NCBI GenBank assembly: GCA_010909165.1
Contig: VJWM01000107.1
Span: forward strand, 62,001 to 126,000
Source of the DNA: Anthoceros angustus
Lineage: Eukaryota > Streptophyta > Anthocerotopsida > Anthocerotales > Anthocerotaceae
DNA: 64,000 bases
Direction: 5' to 3'
The notes under the pieces were generated by a model. That model had not been told where the DNA came from and ran no database searches. It saw only the letters and a list, made by a program, of their open reading frames with translations. The translations under genes and the position numbers were made by a program. The number at the start of each line of letters is the position of its first letter. Position 1 is the stretch's first letter. Positions 60,200 through 64,000 of the stretch are shown here, in pieces.

Positions 60200-61057
60200 T
60201 GAACGCCGCTTCTTCTTCTTGTTGCATGGCATTGCTGCTTCATTCATCGTCAATCAAGTTCTTGCTGCTTCACGTGAAACTGATGGAAGCTGTAATACAC
60301 AGACAAGCTAGGAAGAAGCAGCCTTGCCGACCTGGCCTTTGCATTCATCCTGTCTGCTACAGCTCTCGCCTCGTAAAGGCTGGTGCGTTGTAGGATCGAT
60401 GAACGTCTATCATTGCCTCATTCTCATCTGAGCACTGGATTGGCGTTCTGTGAGGAAGTTATCAGCAGCAGTGTTGCGTAATCGATTTCTGCATCAAGTG
60501 CGAGTGTGAAATGAATCCACAATGACAGCAATGTGCACACAACATTTGAGCGAGTTTCCGTCCTAGGTGCACGTCATTCTCGGGACCTTCGGATCCGGAC
60601 GAAGGAAACTCGTGGAAGGGCAGTGGGACGTCGAGTCAGGTGACCCAGTGAGGTTGGGACGGTTTGCAAGTGTGCATATCGTATATCGGGACAACTCGTG
60701 CATGCAGCATGTGCTGGAGGATAGCACTCTCTCAGCTTCTTTACTCAATACTTTTAAATGCTAACGAGTACTTCACGCCTGCCACCTACGTATGCCGAGC
60801 AAGTAAAAGAGGGCGCGCTGACGCCTATTTCGATAAGAAAAGCTTCCCACAAGCTGAGCAAGCTCCAACCTTTCAAGACACACTGACTGTAAGCAGCAGG
60901 GCAAAACAACTGTGTTCTTCGAGTGGGGCACATGCTGGCTTGGGCGACCACATGGTCCACGCCCGTGCAAGGAGACGGAGCTTAACATCGCCTCATTCAA
61001 GAGGCGGCGAATATGCCAGCCTAGCCACTGGGTTCGCAGTCGTTCAGGGCAACACGC
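60200..61057. other. Convergent intergenic region (FAS1 / GSK3-like)
   Basis: Holds the 3' ends of both flanking genes. A 65-codon plus-strand stretch at 60567-60764 (VHVILGTFGSGRRKLVEGQW) follows a CCTAG acceptor-like site and could be coding, but matches no family I recognise. Otherwise nothing seen. Confidence 0.5.
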
Positions 61058-63532
<2,475 letters not shown>

Positions 63533-64000
63533 GCTGCGCTCTCCTCTAGCCCCAGGGCATAGATACAAAACCTAGCCGACGCCTTGTGCAACAAAACCCG
63601 CGCAGGGCAAAGCAGAGCAGGGCGGAAGCACGCCCTCACATCCCCCTGCTTCCAGACATGCCCTGCAGCAGCAGCAGAAGTAGCAGCTATGCTATGCTGT
63701 GCTACGCTAAGCTATGCGTGCGAGGGAGTTCGAAGTGGCACGTCCGGGTTTAGGTCCGTCCTCGGTATGTACCCTCTTGCATTTCCACTTGCATAACATC
63801 ACAGTGACCGCAGTTATCTCGGCGTGGCACCGCCGCGCCTTGGCCTTGGCCCTTGGCTTCGCTTGCTACTGCCCCTGCCTCTGCCTGCGCCTACGCCCGT
63901 GCCGATGGATGCTCCTAATGGCGGGCACAAGAAAGCCAAGCACAAGCACTCTACAGTATCTGCGTGCATGCTGCTCTCACTAGTGTGAGAATGCGAAGAC
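63533..64000. other. Upstream region of the GSK3-like gene
   Basis: 468 bases to the window end; presumably the 5' leader and promoter of the kinase. Low-complexity GCAGCAGCAG and CTATGCTATG runs near 63665-63715. No gene seen. Confidence 0.5.

Overview
The window is nuclear DNA of a land plant. The genes are split by short GT..AG introns, mostly 75-200 bases, and encode plant-only families: callose synthase, canonical PIN auxin exporter, long SBP/SPL factor with ankyrin repeats, RSH1-type (p)ppGpp enzyme, PLS-class pentatricopeptide (PPR) proteins and GSK3/SHAGGY-like kinase. The style of the PPR proteins (long runs of nearly identical PLS triplets, intronless, E/E+ ending) and the compact genes suggest a seed-free plant such as a small-genome fern, a lycophyte or a moss. 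The sequence alone does not settle the species.

Layout. 1-4527 (+) is the 3' half of a callose synthase. 4528-10611 has no gene I can support and includes the PIN upstream region. 10612-13299 (+) is a canonical PIN. 14649-16762 is a decayed, inverted, internally deleted copy of the RSH1/PPR junction found at 49-54 kb. 16792-22392 (-) is a complete but defective Ty3/gypsy LTR retrotransposon with LTR pair, primer binding site, polypurine tract and 5-bp target duplication. 22398-26549 is gene-poor and rich in minisatellites. 26550-29978 (-) is an intronless long SPL gene. 31401-40339 (-) is a PDS5 cohesin-cofactor gene with many exons. 40340-46023 is repeat-rich, with a short LTR next to a tRNA-Met-type primer site.

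46024-49266 and 49713-53081 (+) are two tandem paralogous PPR genes whose central repeats keep an exact 312-bp period. 53473-58838 (-) is an RSH1 gene, tail-to-tail with the second PPR gene. 59479-60199 (+) is a small secreted FAS1-domain protein, head-to-head with RSH1. 61058-63532 (-) is a GSK3/SHAGGY-like kinase.

The genes do not form a pathway or operon; they are independent housekeeping, signalling and organelle-RNA genes. The most unusual points are the chimeric inverted duplication at 14.6-16.8 kb, the strictly periodic PPR arrays with a frameshifted DYW relic, the intronless SPL gene, and a synthetase glycine retained in RSH1. I did not find a convincing new multi-gene system.
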